Shown piece by piece: positions 41,394 through 50,537 of a stretch of DNA of 64,000 nucleotides. The notes under the pieces were generated by a model. That model had not been told where the DNA came from. It searched no databases and was given only the letters and a program-made list of their open reading frames with translations. Origin of the DNA: Nitrospira_D sp035465795 (lineage in GTDB: Bacteria > Nitrospirota > Nitrospiria > Nitrospirales > Nitrospiraceae). The DNA lies in NCBI RefSeq assembly GCF_049546785.1, contig NZ_JBMWAN010000002.1, forward strand, positions 62,001 through 126,000, given 5' to 3'. A program made the translations under genes and the position numbers. Position 1 is the first letter of the stretch; every line of letters begins with the position of its first letter.

Positions 41394-44027
41394 ATGAGAA
41401 GAGGACGGGTGGCACTGATTGCGTGGGCGCTTTTCATTCTCCCGGTGTTCGCCGGATGCGTACCGGGGGGGGATGCGCCGCCAGCAACCACACCGGCACT
41501 TCCCCCGCCAGGCGGCCCGGTCGCCAACGCCGGCCTGGACCAAGGAAACATTGCCCCCGGCACCGTCATGACCTTGGACGGCAGCAGGAGCACCAGTCCA
41601 AGCGGCAGACCACTCACCTATAGCTGGACGTTTTTCTCAATACCCGGGGGCAGTGCGGCCGTCCTTGCAAACCCCGGCACTGTATCCCCGACCTTTACGG
41701 TCGATCGAGCGGGCGACTATATCGTCCAACTGATCGTCAACGATGGTATTGTCGACAGCGACCCGGCCCAGGTGAAAATCAGCACCAACCAAGTCGCCCC
41801 CGTCGCGGACGCCGGCCCCAACCAGGCCGTCATAAGAAATGCTCTGGTGACTCTGGATGGCAGCCGCAGCAGCGATTCGAACGGCGATCCCATCACCTAC
41901 AGATGGTCCCTCACCACCAGGCCGGCCGGGAGCACGGCGGCACTGGCGAATGCGACGACCGTCCACCCGACCTTTACCGTTGATCAACTGGGCGACTATA
42001 TCGCCCAACTGATCGTCAACGATGGCTCGACCGACAGCCGCCCGGCTACGGTGACGATTAGCACCAGCAATGTCGCGCCCGTCGCGAACGCCGGCCCTAA
42101 CCGGACCGTCTTGCCGGGAACTCTGGTGACTCTGGACGGCAGCGGCAGCACTGATGCGAACCGCGATCCCCTGACCTATAGCTGGTCGCTGCTCTCAATC
42201 CCCACCGGCAGTGCGGCTGTCCTGGCGAATGCGACGACCGTCCACCCGACCTTTACCGTTGATCGAGCGGGCGACTATATCGCCCAACTGATCGTCAACG
42301 ATGGCGTCGTCGATAGCGCCCCGGCCACCGTCAGGATTAGCACCAGCAATGTCGCGCCCGTCGCGAACGCCGGTCCTAACCGGACCGTCTTGCCGGGAAC
42401 TCTGGTGACCCTGGACGGCAGCCAGAGCACCGATGCGAACGGCGATCCCCTGACCTATAGCTGGTCGCTACTTTCAAAACCCGCAAACAGTGGGTCCGTC
42501 GTACTCACGAACCCCGGCACCGTCCACCCGACCTTTACCGTTGATCGACAAGCGGGCGACTATATCGTCCAACTGATCGTCAACGATGGCACAGTCAACA
42601 GCGCCCCCGTCACCGTGACGATTACCACCAGCAATGTCGCCCCGGTCGCCAACGCCGGGCCCAACCAGGCCGTCGCGGGTGGCACGCTGGTGACCTTGAA
42701 CGGCAGCGGCAGCACCGACGCGAACGGCGATCCGCTGACCTATAGCTGGTCCCTCACTAGCACGCCGGCCGGGAGTGGGGCTGTCCTGGTGAATGCGACG
42801 AGTGCCCATCCGAGCTTTACGGCTGATCGAGCCGGCAACTACATCGCTCAACTGATCGTCAGCGATGGCACGCTCAGCAGCGCCCCGGATACCGTGACGA
42901 TTAGCACCAGCAATGTCGCCCCGGTTGCCAACGCCGGCCCTGATCAGGCCGTCCTTGGAGGAACGCCGGTGACCTTGAACGGCAGCGGCAGCACCGACGC
43001 GAACGGCGATCCGCTGACCTATAGCTGGTCCCTCACTAGCACGCCGGCCGGGAGTGGGGCTGTCCTGGTGAATGCGACGAGTGCCCATCCGACCTTTACG
43101 GCTGATCGAGCCGGCAACTACATCGCCCAACTGATCGTCAGCGATGGCACGCTCAGCAGCGCCCCGGATACCGTGACGATTAGCACCAGCAATGTCGCCC
43201 CGGTTGCCAACGCCGGCCCTGATCAGGCCGTCCTTGGAGGAACGCCGGTGACCTTGAACGGCAGCGGCAGCACCGACGCGAACGGCGATCCGCTGACCTA
43301 TAGCTGGTCCCTCACTAGCACGCCGGCCGGGAGTGGGGCTGTCCTGGTGAATGCGACGAGTGCCCATCCGACCTTTACGGCTGACCGAGCCGGCAACTAC
43401 ATCGCCCAACTGATCGTCAGCGATGGCACGCTCAGCAGCGCCCCGGATACCGTGACGATTAGCACCAGCAATGTCGCCCCGGTTGCCAATGCCGGCCCTG
43501 ATCAGGCCGTCCTTGGAGGAACGCCGGTGACCTTGAACGGCAGCGGCAGCACCGACGCGAACGGCGATCCGGTCACCTATAGCTGGTCCCTCACTAGCAC
43601 GCCAACAGGGAGTGGGGCTGTCCTGGCGAATCCGACGACCGTGTCGCCGACCTTTATTGTTGATCGAGCCGGCAACTACATCGCCCAGCTCATCGTCAGC
43701 GATGGCACACTCAGCAGCGCCCCGGATACCGTGACGATTAGCACCAGCAATATCGCCCCCGTCGCAAATGCCGGCACCAATCAGACTGTCCCAGCAGGAA
43801 CTCAGGTGACGCTGGACGGCAGCGGCAGCACCGATGCGAACCGTGATCCTTTGACCTATAGCTGGTCCCTTACCGCGCCCGCTGGCAGCGCGGCCGTCCT
43901 GGCAAATCCGACGAGCGTGTTGCCGTCTTTTACGGCTGATCTAGCGGGCGACTATATCGCCCAACTGATCGTCAACGATGGTACCGTCAACAGCGCTCCG
44001 GCCACCGTGACGATTACCGCCCAGTGA
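41394..44027 (+). CDS. Lipoprotein with nine PKD-type repeats
   Basis: The 877-residue surface protein starts MRRGRVALIAWALFILPVFAGCVPGG (lipobox FAGC) after AAGGAG with an 8-base spacer. It then has nine Ig-like PKD/cadherin-type domains of about 93-98 residues, each starting 'PVANAGPNQ/PDQ...' and containing 'VTLDGSGSTDANGDPLTYSWSL' (split across strands) and 'AGDYIAQLIVNDGT'. Domains 5-8 are nearly identical in DNA, at an exact 279-bp period. PKD repeats act as adhesion or spacer modules; no enzymatic or anchoring domain follows. Likely a surface stalk or adhesin. Confidence 0.9.
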   Translation: MRRGRVALIAWALFILPVFAGCVPGGDAPPATTPALPPPGGPVANAGLDQGNIAPGTVMTLDGSRSTSPSGRPLTYSWTFFSIPGGSAAVLANPGTVSPTFTVDRAGDYIVQLIVNDGIVDSDPAQVKISTNQVAPVADAGPNQAVIRNALVTLDGSRSSDSNGDPITYRWSLTTRPAGSTAALANATTVHPTFTVDQLGDYIAQLIVNDGSTDSRPATVTISTSNVAPVANAGPNRTVLPGTLVTLDGSGSTDANRDPLTYSWSLLSIPTGSAAVLANATTVHPTFTVDRAGDYIAQLIVNDGVVDSAPATVRISTSNVAPVANAGPNRTVLPGTLVTLDGSQSTDANGDPLTYSWSLLSKPANSGSVVLTNPGTVHPTFTVDRQAGDYIVQLIVNDGTVNSAPVTVTITTSNVAPVANAGPNQAVAGGTLVTLNGSGSTDANGDPLTYSWSLTSTPAGSGAVLVNATSAHPSFTADRAGNYIAQLIVSDGTLSSAPDTVTISTSNVAPVANAGPDQAVLGGTPVTLNGSGSTDANGDPLTYSWSLTSTPAGSGAVLVNATSAHPTFTADRAGNYIAQLIVSDGTLSSAPDTVTISTSNVAPVANAGPDQAVLGGTPVTLNGSGSTDANGDPLTYSWSLTSTPAGSGAVLVNATSAHPTFTADRAGNYIAQLIVSDGTLSSAPDTVTISTSNVAPVANAGPDQAVLGGTPVTLNGSGSTDANGDPVTYSWSLTSTPTGSGAVLANPTTVSPTFIVDRAGNYIAQLIVSDGTLSSAPDTVTISTSNIAPVANAGTNQTVPAGTQVTLDGSGSTDANRDPLTYSWSLTAPAGSAAVLANPTSVLPSFTADLAGDYIAQLIVNDGTVNSAPATVTITAQ
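42634..43740 (+). repeat. Near-identical 279-bp tandem repeats inside the PKD gene
   Basis: AATGTCGCCCCGGTTGCC recurs at 42912, 43191 and 43470, a period of exactly 279 bp (93 codons); a slightly diverged unit precedes at about 42634. The three core units differ by only a few bases, which indicates recent expansion and makes the region prone to copy-number change or assembly collapse. Confidence 0.9.
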
Positions 44028-44188
44028 TGTCACCCCCGCTACAAACGCCGGCACCGTGAATAAATGGAAACCTCTTGGCGGCAGACGGCGGGGCCTCCGG
44101 AGGCTGGTTAGGGACGGAGCATCGATTTAACCGCCGGCTGAATGAAGACTCCCGATGCAATTTCTGAGTTCCTGGCCCTGTGACACTC

Positions 44189-45403
44189 TCATCCTTTGGG
44201 TCTGACATGTTCCGGGCGGAACCCCATACCAACCAAGCGGGCGGGAATGCGCCGCAGGAAAGGAAACCGGGCGATGAGCCGGAGCGGCCAGGGAGGCACG
44301 AGCGGTCCCTCGCCGGCCAGCAGGGACTTGATCACCCGATCTTGCAAGAAGAGCTGCATCCGTTGCGTCATGTGTGTCGGCCAGGCGCGCCGCCCCTGCA
44401 CCAGCCGGAGATCCTCGAGCGTCACCACACCTTTCCGTAACGGGTCCACGAGCAGATTCGCCGCAGCCACGGCATCCTGAATCGCCAGATTGATCCCCAC
44501 CCCGCCGATCGGCGACATGGCATGGGCCGCATCGCCGATACAGAGCAACCCCGGGCGGCACCAGTCCCGCAGTCGATCCACCTGCACTGTCAGGAGTTTG
44601 ACCGGCTCCCATCCCTGGAGTTCGCCGACACGATCCGCCATAAAGGGCGCCAGCCTCCCGACCGACTCGCGAAAGGCCTGCAGGCCCTGCGCTTCCAACT
44701 GGGGGCGCGAGCCCTTGGGAATCACAAAGCCGCACTGCCAATAGTCGCCGCGATTCAGCATGATGAAAATGCGGCCCCGGTCGAAACGGCCGACCGGACT
44801 CTCCGGATCACCGGCACGGCGCGAGAGCCGGAACCACAGCACGTCCATCGGCGCCCCGAACTCCTCCACCGACAAACCGGCCTTGGCCCGGACAATCGAG
44901 TGTCGTCCGTCCGCGCCCACCACGAGATCGGCCTGCACCTCCAGAGCCCCGTCCGGCGTCGCCGCCCGCAGGCCCACGATCGTCCCCGCCTCCTGTACCA
45001 GATCCGTCACCTCCGCCCGCATCAGCAGGCGAAAGGTGGCATAGCGTGATCCCTGCCCGGCCAGAAAGTTCAGAAAATCCCATTGGGGCATGAAGGCAAT
45101 GAATCCGCAGCGGGTCGGCAAGGTGGAGAAATCCGCGACCGTCAGGGCCAGATCGCCGAACTGCGCGTTGATCCCCGACGCTTTCTGATGCGGCAGCGCC
45201 AGCAACTGCTCGAGCAGACCGAGCTCATGGATGACTTCGAGGGTGGAGGGATGGATGGTATCGCCGCGAAAGTCGCGCAAAAAGTCGGCGTGCTTTTCCA
45301 GCACCAGCACGTCGACACCCGCGCGCGCCAGGAGCAGCCCCAGCATCATGCCGGCTGGCCCGCCTCCCGCGATGCAGCACCGCACCGAGATCCTACCGGC
45401 CAT
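44189..45403 (-). CDS. FAD-dependent monooxygenase (PHBH/UbiH type)
   Basis: The 404-residue protein starts MAGRISVRCCIAGGGPAGMMLGLLLARAG, with GxGxxG as GGGPAG. It has 'LVVGADGRHSIVRAKAG' (the DG motif) and 'LLCIGDAAHAMSPIGGVGINLAIQDAVAAANLL' (the GD motif that binds FAD ribityl), the three marks of group A flavin monooxygenases. These hydroxylate aromatic or polyketide-like rings, or reduce quinone precursors; the substrate is unknown. A TTGACA-N17-TAGCCT promoter precedes it. Fragments of a close relative's 5' end are repeated three times to the right. Confidence 0.92.
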   Translation of the reverse strand: MAGRISVRCCIAGGGPAGMMLGLLLARAGVDVLVLEKHADFLRDFRGDTIHPSTLEVIHELGLLEQLLALPHQKASGINAQFGDLALTVADFSTLPTRCGFIAFMPQWDFLNFLAGQGSRYATFRLLMRAEVTDLVQEAGTIVGLRAATPDGALEVQADLVVGADGRHSIVRAKAGLSVEEFGAPMDVLWFRLSRRAGDPESPVGRFDRGRIFIMLNRGDYWQCGFVIPKGSRPQLEAQGLQAFRESVGRLAPFMADRVGELQGWEPVKLLTVQVDRLRDWCRPGLLCIGDAAHAMSPIGGVGINLAIQDAVAAANLLVDPLRKGVVTLEDLRLVQGRRAWPTHMTQRMQLFLQDRVIKSLLAGEGPLVPPWPLRLIARFPFLRRIPARLVGMGFRPEHVRPKG

Positions 45404-45481
45404 AGGTCGTCCCTCAGACCGAGCCTGGTGCAGACAGAAGAGAACGAAGTGGAAACGGATCAGGCTTCACGTGCGCAGAGT

Positions 45482-45510
45482 AGGCTACTGCGGGGAGCAC
45501 AAGCTGTCAA
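45482..45510 (-). promoter_or_regulatory. Promoter of the FAD monooxygenase gene
   Basis: TTGACA (45510-45505), 17-base spacer, TAGCCT (45487-45482). Confidence 0.65.
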
Positions 45511-45832
45511 CGCGGGTGATCCCCAATGAGGCAATCATAGACGACACTTGAGATCGATGGCCGGCCACAACCCTCCCCGCCCATTTTTTACCACACGCGC
45601 CGCGCACGGATGAGTTTCGTACTGTCGGCCTGCAAGATCCACCCGTATCTGGCTTGTGCCTGTACTCTCATCACAGAACGCACCGGCTTCCAGCAGCGTA
45701 GTATTCGGCAGTATCGAATCCGATCCGACCACGCATCAAATGTGATCCAGACTCGAGCAGCCCATTGCCGCATGATTTCCCGCGACCGCATGTTTCCGAA
45801 GCAAGATTCCTCTATGCAACCAATCTCTTACA

Positions 45833-45862
45833 GACATCGGCGTTCTAGTTTCTGACATCGGC
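45833..45862. repeat. Paired GACATCGGC direct repeats upstream of the membrane protein gene
   Basis: GACATCGGC at 45833-45841 and 45854-45862 are 21 bp apart (two helical turns), about 90-120 bp before the ATG at 45953. This is a possible operator, duplicated at 57337 and 57358 in the second copy. Confidence 0.4.
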
Positions 45863-45952
45863 ATACCCGTTGCACATAAGGAAGGGGTGAGTGCTTCGCC
45901 TTTAATGTCACCATAACGGCGAGTTCACTGCCACACATATGGAGGCCCTGCC

Positions 45953-46795
45953 ATGACCAGCCTCTCTATTAAACAGACGTTGCACGAGAGCCTCTCGGTT
46001 GTGTTTCGTGATTGGCATTTCTTCGCTTCTGTGATCTTTGGGCCAGTCATTATCACCAGCGGAGCTCTCATGGCTCTGTGGGGAGCAGCGGCGTCAGAGA
46101 CCGGACGACTGACGACCGCATTCGCACTATTCGCATTCATTGTAGTGTGGGAACTCGCATCGGTCAGGCTCGCCGTATGTTGTCACCGGTTTATTCTCTT
46201 GGGAGAACAACCTGGTTCACTCATGCACGCTTGCAGTTGGACAATGCGAGACACGTGGTTTGCCCTCTACATCCTTGTAATCGCCAATTTCGCAGGATTT
46301 ATCGTGTTCCTGACCAGATTGTCTATTGCAGGACTGTCAGCGATGCTTGCAAACCTTTCGAATCCGTTAGTCCTTGTCCTCAACGTCCTCGGCCTTGCGA
46401 CCGCGTTCTTGCTTCCTGCATACATTAATGGACGTCTGAGTCTGATCTTGCCGGCCACAGCGATTGACCGCAGGCCTGTCAAAGGCTGGATGGACTGGGC
46501 CTGGAGTCAATCAGCGGGTAATGAATGGCCTCTCATGGTCCTGATCGGCATTATTCCTTTCCTCGGCTTGGTACTGGTAAATATCATTACGATTGTCCTA
46601 TTCGAACTCGCCACGCAACAATCTGTTCTCTTGGCCGTTCTGATTTTCGGGTTAGCCTGGGCACTTTTCTTCGCGTCAACGGCCTTTGCGGTGGCCGTAC
46701 TATCACTCTCCTTCAAGCATCTCTCACCAAGTGTGAGCGAAGGAAACCCGATACCGTTTGGGACATCCAACACGATGGGAGTCCCGGCCGTGTAA
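45953..46795 (+). CDS. Multi-pass membrane protein (DUF6159-like), left copy
   Basis: The 280-residue protein starts MTSLSIKQTLHESLSVVFRDWHFF, with GGAGG 7 bases before the ATG. It has about six hydrophobic helices, including 'FASVIFGPVIITSGALMALW', 'LATAFLLPAYINGRLSLILPATAIDRR' and 'VLLAVLIFGLAWALFFASTAFAVAVLSLSF'. The N-terminal 'tail-helix then membrane' layout resembles DUF6159, but I am not certain of the family. An identical gene lies at 57457. Substrate and role unknown. Confidence 0.7.
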   Translation: MTSLSIKQTLHESLSVVFRDWHFFASVIFGPVIITSGALMALWGAAASETGRLTTAFALFAFIVVWELASVRLAVCCHRFILLGEQPGSLMHACSWTMRDTWFALYILVIANFAGFIVFLTRLSIAGLSAMLANLSNPLVLVLNVLGLATAFLLPAYINGRLSLILPATAIDRRPVKGWMDWAWSQSAGNEWPLMVLIGIIPFLGLVLVNIITIVLFELATQQSVLLAVLIFGLAWALFFASTAFAVAVLSLSFKHLSPSVSEGNPIPFGTSNTMGVPAV

Positions 46796-46858
46796 GCATG
46801 AAGCAAGAGCAGAGGCAATCCGGCACCCCGAGCCTCTAAATATCCAGAGGGGAACCGC

Positions 46859-46999
46859 TCACAACCCGGCCGTTGGACTTCCCTGCGAACGGGCTGCTCC
46901 AGCACAATCGCTCCCTGCCCGCGCGAGCTGGAACCCCAGCATCATGCCGGCCGGCCCGCCGCCCGCGATGCAGCACCGCACCGAGATCGTACCAGCCAT
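46859..46999 (-). pseudogene. 5' stub of a FAD monooxygenase (copy 1)
   Basis: The frame reads MAGTISVRCCIAGGGPAGMMLG, then leaves the family after about 25 residues and stops at 46859-46861. It is related to the intact gene at 44189-45403, including the promoter region to the right. The FAD motif GGGPAG is kept but the remaining 370 codons are missing, so it cannot encode an enzyme. Confidence 0.8.
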
Positions 47000-47077
47000 A
47001 GATCGCACCTCAGGCCACGCCCGGTGCAAAGAGGAGAGAACGAACGGGAAACGGATCAGGATTTACGCATGCACGGC

Positions 47078-47106
47078 AGGCTACGGCTTGCGGCGGGACC
47101 AGTCAA
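47078..47106 (-). promoter_or_regulatory. Promoter in front of the flavoprotein stub (copy 1)
   Basis: TTGACT (47106-47101), 17-base spacer, TAGCCT (47083-47078). It would transcribe the stub and the DNA to its left. Confidence 0.5.
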
Positions 47107-47382
47107 CGCGGGTTACATTCATATAGACAATCGCGAGGCCCCGCAGGGTCTATTGTCCCAACAAAGACTCCCGACCCCTTTTATTGGTTCAGACACAGCA
47201 CGGGGACATCCAGAATTTCTCGGCGCCTTGCGAGTCAGAAAAGATGACAAGCTACTTTTCTGAGGCTTTCGATGGCCACCCTCCGCCATCTGGGCGAATC
47301 GATTCGTACCGTTTGGCCGCTTGAACGAACCAGATCTTGCCATCCGATTCCCCCCGCTGGGGTCAGGTTTAAGGGGCCCCCT

Positions 47383-47628
47383 TTAGTCTGCGCACAGGAG
47401 GTTGGTTGCGCCATGCCCCGGCGTGGACAGACAGCCCCCTGCCCTGCCGCTGACTCGTCCGTAGACGTCAGCCATGAAGGCTGCCCCTTGCTCATGCCGT
47501 GTCTCGATGAAACGGATGCGAGAGGCCACCAAGGCATCCCTTCGTTTCACGGTGTCTTCACCGGGGGTCCGAAGAGGAACTGCGCGCCCTCACTCTCCAG
47601 CACGGACCAGCAACTCTGCCGCCTTCAT
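47383..47628 (-). pseudogene. Truncated acetolactate-synthase-like (TPP enzyme) fragment
   Basis: The ATG at 47628 overlaps the NDH-2 TGA (ATGA). The frame starts MKAAELLVRVLESEGAQFLFG, the N-terminus of acetolactate synthase-type thiamine-pyrophosphate enzymes. A one-base loss at CCCCCGGTGAAG shifts it, and the next frame gives 'IRFIETRHEQGAAFMADVYGR' (in parts) and 'GHGATNLLCAD', containing the conserved RHE catalytic Glu, then TAA at 47383. About 470 residues of the family are missing. GC-rich DNA of unclear origin follows to the left. Confidence 0.85.
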
Positions 47629-48938
47629 GCTGAACCTCTCTCCGAACCTGAATCTCCAGTCTTTTTCGGACGTGGCTCGCCGGACCTCTCGTGGTGCCCG
47701 GTAATCAGCCGCGCCGAGCGCTGGCGGGTGACATAGGCCCACACCCACTCAAGAAAAACCCTCACACGGTTTCGAAAACCAATAAGCACGAAGATATGCA
47801 CCGACGACCAGATGATCCAGGCAAGCGCTCCTGAGAGCTTGAGGGAACCGAACTGGGCGACGGCCGCGGCGCGCCCGATGGTGGCCAGCGTACCTCGCTC
47901 CCGATAACGGAACGGCACAGTGGACAGCCCCTGGCATAAGCGCAGCACATTCTGTGCGGCATGGCGCCCCTGCTGGACGGCGACCGGAGCCAGGCCCGGC
48001 AGCGGCTTGCCGGTCTGATGCAGGAACGCCGCGAGGTCTCCGATCACGAAGATGTCCGGGTGACCCGGCACGCTCAGATCCGGCGCGACCAACACGCGAC
48101 CGGCGGAGTCCAGCGGAGTCTTGAGCGAGCGGGCCAAGGGGGAGGCCGCCGTGCCCGCGGCCCAGAGCACCGTGGCGGCTTCAAGACGCTGCTGCCCGAT
48201 GACGATCAGACCCTGCTGGATGGACGTCACCGGCGAGTTCTTTCGCACCTCGACACACAGTCTGGTCAGGGATGCTTCGGCTTTCGCGGAAAGCTCCTCT
48301 GCAAACGACGGAAGAATGCGAGGTCCTGCCTCGACCAGAATGGTATGGGTATCCCGCGGGTCAATAGTCCGAAAATCCCGCACCATCTCCTTGCACGCCA
48401 TCTCAGCGATCGCGCCGGCCAATTCCACCCCCGTGGGGCCTCCCCCGACAATCACAAAGGTGAGCAGCGCCCGGCGTTTCGCCTCATCGGTTTCGCGTTC
48501 GGCTTTTTCAAAGGCCAGGAGAATGCGCCGCCTGATCTCCAGGGCGTCCTCAATGCTTTTGAGCCCCGGCGCCTGCGCTTCCCACTCAGGATGGCCAAAG
48601 TAGGAATGCGTGGCCCCTACGGCCAGGATCACATAATCGTAAGAGATCTCGCCGTCACGAAACTGCACCTGCCGACCGAACATGTTGACGGCGACGGCAT
48701 CAGCCAAGATGACGCGAGTATTGGCCTGCCGCTTGAGAATGGCGCGGATCGGATAGGCAATGTTGCTCGGCGAGAGGGTCGCGGTCGCGACCTGATACAA
48801 GAGCGGCTGAAACAGATGATAGTTGTGGCGATCCACGACGGTGACCCGAACAGCGGCTCGTTTCAAGGCACGAGCCGCATGCAGACCACCGAAACCAGCC
48901 CCAACGATCACAACATGCGGACGGTCAGGAACAGTCAT
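47625..48938 (-). CDS. ndh: Type II NADH dehydrogenase (NDH-2)
   Basis: The 437-residue enzyme moves electrons from NADH to quinone at the membrane without pumping protons. It has the FAD motif HVVIVGAGFGGLHAARAL, the second dinucleotide motif VIVGGGPTGVELAGAIAEM and the quinone-site region 'GKPLPGLAPVAVQQGRHAAQNV'. A C-terminal helix 'GALAWIIWSSVHIFVLIGF' anchors it. I start at MTVPDRPHVV; the upstream 15-codon extension is not family-like. Its stop overlaps the truncated TPP-enzyme start. Confidence 0.94.
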   Translation of the reverse strand: MTVPDRPHVVIVGAGFGGLHAARALKRAAVRVTVVDRHNYHLFQPLLYQVATATLSPSNIAYPIRAILKRQANTRVILADAVAVNMFGRQVQFRDGEISYDYVILAVGATHSYFGHPEWEAQAPGLKSIEDALEIRRRILLAFEKAERETDEAKRRALLTFVIVGGGPTGVELAGAIAEMACKEMVRDFRTIDPRDTHTILVEAGPRILPSFAEELSAKAEASLTRLCVEVRKNSPVTSIQQGLIVIGQQRLEAATVLWAAGTAASPLARSLKTPLDSAGRVLVAPDLSVPGHPDIFVIGDLAAFLHQTGKPLPGLAPVAVQQGRHAAQNVLRLCQGLSTVPFRYRERGTLATIGRAAAVAQFGSLKLSGALAWIIWSSVHIFVLIGFRNRVRVFLEWVWAYVTRQRSARLITGHHERSGEPRPKKTGDSGSERGSA

Positions 48939-49251
48939 TGATTCCCCAGCAACCCGTGGCTTCGCCACAGGTCCGGTCCGCACAGCGGAAATAATCTATC
49001 CGCAGGGCTTTTCGCACGGCTGCCGGCGAAAGCACAGAAGAGAGTCCGGATCTTTTCTTGACGCTGGCTGCGGAAAGTTGAAGGCTAACCGTTCGATCAT
49101 ACATTCATCCGGACAGACTTCATTTTCTCCCCACGTACCTTCATTACGTTGCACTATCAAGAACCCAGGCGACAGCGCCGACGGCCACGCTTCGGTCAAT
49201 CCTCGCACCCGACCCAAATTCTGCATTCGGAACGTTGCCCCTCCGTGTTCC
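48939..49251. other. Intergenic region, no gene seen
   Basis: This lies between the NDH-2 start and the HAD stop. A weak TAGATT box near 49008-49013 could be a -10 for NDH-2, but no -35 is convincing. Confidence 0.35.
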
Positions 49252-49938
49252 CTAGAGTCTCACACCAACCTCATCCACATGTTTCAGCAGATCGGCCGGG
49301 TCTTGATAGACCCGATAGGCGCCGGCCCGCTCCAACTCCTCCCGACCATAGCCTCCGGACAATAGTCCAACCGACAGGGCGAACGCCCGGCGCGCGGCCA
49401 GCAGATCCCAGACGCTGTCGCCGACGATGACGCAGCGGCTCATCGGGACCTTGAGCCGCTTTCCTGCCGCGACGAAGAGATCGGGATCAGGCTTTGCGAA
49501 GCGCACGTCGTCTCGCGTGATCACCGGAACCCTCTCATGCAGCCTGAGCAGGTTGAGCGCATGCCGCGCGCTCTGCAGACGTCCGCTCGTCGCGATGGCA
49601 TGGGGCACACGGTGCTCCGCCAACGTGTCCAGCAGTTCCTGCGCCCCCGGAAGCACACGCAGGGACGGAGCCTGCTTCGCATAGGCCTCCGCATGCACCC
49701 GCTGAATGCGCTCCGCATCCTTCTTGGAGACGGGCTGTCCCGTTTCCCGCCACAAGGCGTTGAGCATGAGTCCGCCGCTCATGCCGATTTGCCGGTGAAT
49801 GCGCCAGACCGGCAGTTCGATGCCCGCCGCTTGCGTCGCTTCGCGCCAGGCCAGCACATGCTGGTAGACGCTGTCGATCAGGGTGCCGTCCAGATCGAAG
49901 AGGAAGGCCATCGAGTTAGCGTTCCGGGTTCCAGCCAT
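49252..49938 (-). CDS. HAD-superfamily hydrolase (phosphoglycolate phosphatase-like)
   Basis: The 228-residue protein has motif I FLFDLDGTLIDSVY, motif II AIATSGRL, motif III Lys in FAKPDPDLF and motif IV VIVGDSVWDLLAARRA, so all catalytic residues are present. A helical cap lies between I and II. The clade includes phosphoglycolate and sugar phosphatases; the substrate is unknown. It starts 7 bp after the OsmC stop, so they are co-transcribed. Confidence 0.92.
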   Translation of the reverse strand: MAGTRNANSMAFLFDLDGTLIDSVYQHVLAWREATQAAGIELPVWRIHRQIGMSGGLMLNALWRETGQPVSKKDAERIQRVHAEAYAKQAPSLRVLPGAQELLDTLAEHRVPHAIATSGRLQSARHALNLLRLHERVPVITRDDVRFAKPDPDLFVAAGKRLKVPMSRCVIVGDSVWDLLAARRAFALSVGLLSGGYGREELERAGAYRVYQDPADLLKHVDEVGVRL

Positions 49939-49945
49939 GGCCCTG

Positions 49946-50371
49946 TTACCCTTCCAGCTTCGCTTGCATCGTGATCGTCGTGTTGAGCAGACGGGAGATC
50001 GGGCAGCCGGCTTTGGCTGCCTGCGTCGCCTTCTCCCAGGCGGCCTGATCCGCCTTGGGCACTTTGCCTTTGACGTCCAATAAGATGCCCGTCACGGTCC
50101 ATCCGGCTTCGAGTTTCTCGAACGTGACGGTGGCCGTGGTCTCCAGCTTCTCCGCGACCAAGCCGGCAGCGCCCAATTGGCCGGACAGCGCCATCGTGAA
50201 GCACCCGGCATGCGCGGCGGCGATCAGCTCTTCCGGGTTGGTGCCCTTTCCGCTCTCAAATCTCGTAGAAAATGAGTATTGCGTCTGGGACAAGACGCCG
50301 CTGTCGGTCGACACCGTGCCTTTGCCGGACTTCAAGTCGCCTTGCCAGATGGCCGAGCCTTTGCGTTGCAT
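49946..50371 (-). CDS. OsmC-family peroxiredoxin
   Basis: The 141-residue protein starts MQRKGSAIWQGDLKSGKGTVST and contains 'GTNPEELIAAAHAGCFTMALSGQL' (first Cys) and 'AAKAGCPISRLLNTTI' (second Cys). These are the two redox Cys of OsmC, which reduces organic hydroperoxides using dithiols. A GGAGG site precedes the ATG. HAD hydrolase follows. Confidence 0.95.
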   Translation of the reverse strand: MQRKGSAIWQGDLKSGKGTVSTDSGVLSQTQYSFSTRFESGKGTNPEELIAAAHAGCFTMALSGQLGAAGLVAEKLETTATVTFEKLEAGWTVTGILLDVKGKVPKADQAAWEKATQAAKAGCPISRLLNTTITMQAKLEG

Positions 50372-50537
50372 AGTTCCTCCCTGTGGTGATGGATGATGTT
50401 CAGAACGGGCACCTTTCGTGCCCACGTGTGAGCCGGTCGATCATGGAGAATAGAGAAACAATTCCCGAAACAGTGATCTGCCTTCCCCGCCCCATTCACT
50501 TCCGCCTGCTCCCGGCGGAGAGTGACGGTTCAGTTGG

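Larger units (their letters stand above)
45598..47175. repeat. 1,578-bp direct repeat, left copy
   Basis: Positions 45598-47175 recur unchanged, as far as I could compare by eye, at 57102-58679 (offset 11,504). The unit holds the upstream region and whole gene of a multi-pass membrane protein, plus a flavoprotein 5' stub with its promoter. Outside the two ends the flanks differ at once (left G vs T, right C vs A). No transposase or terminal inverted repeat is present. Confidence 0.92.

Noticed and set aside
42474..43409. 311-codon open frame on the minus strand inside the PKD gene
   Set aside because: It is periodic antisense of the repeated PKD units; no ribosome site and no family likeness.
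45610..45855. 81-codon frame in the duplicated upstream region (and its twin near 57 kb)
   Set aside because: No ribosome site, Arg/Ser/His-rich composition and an equally open antisense frame; more likely a regulatory or remnant region.
45598..47175. Insertion sequence as the cause of the 1,578-bp repeat
   Set aside because: No transposase-like ORF, no terminal inverted repeats and no target duplication at either copy.
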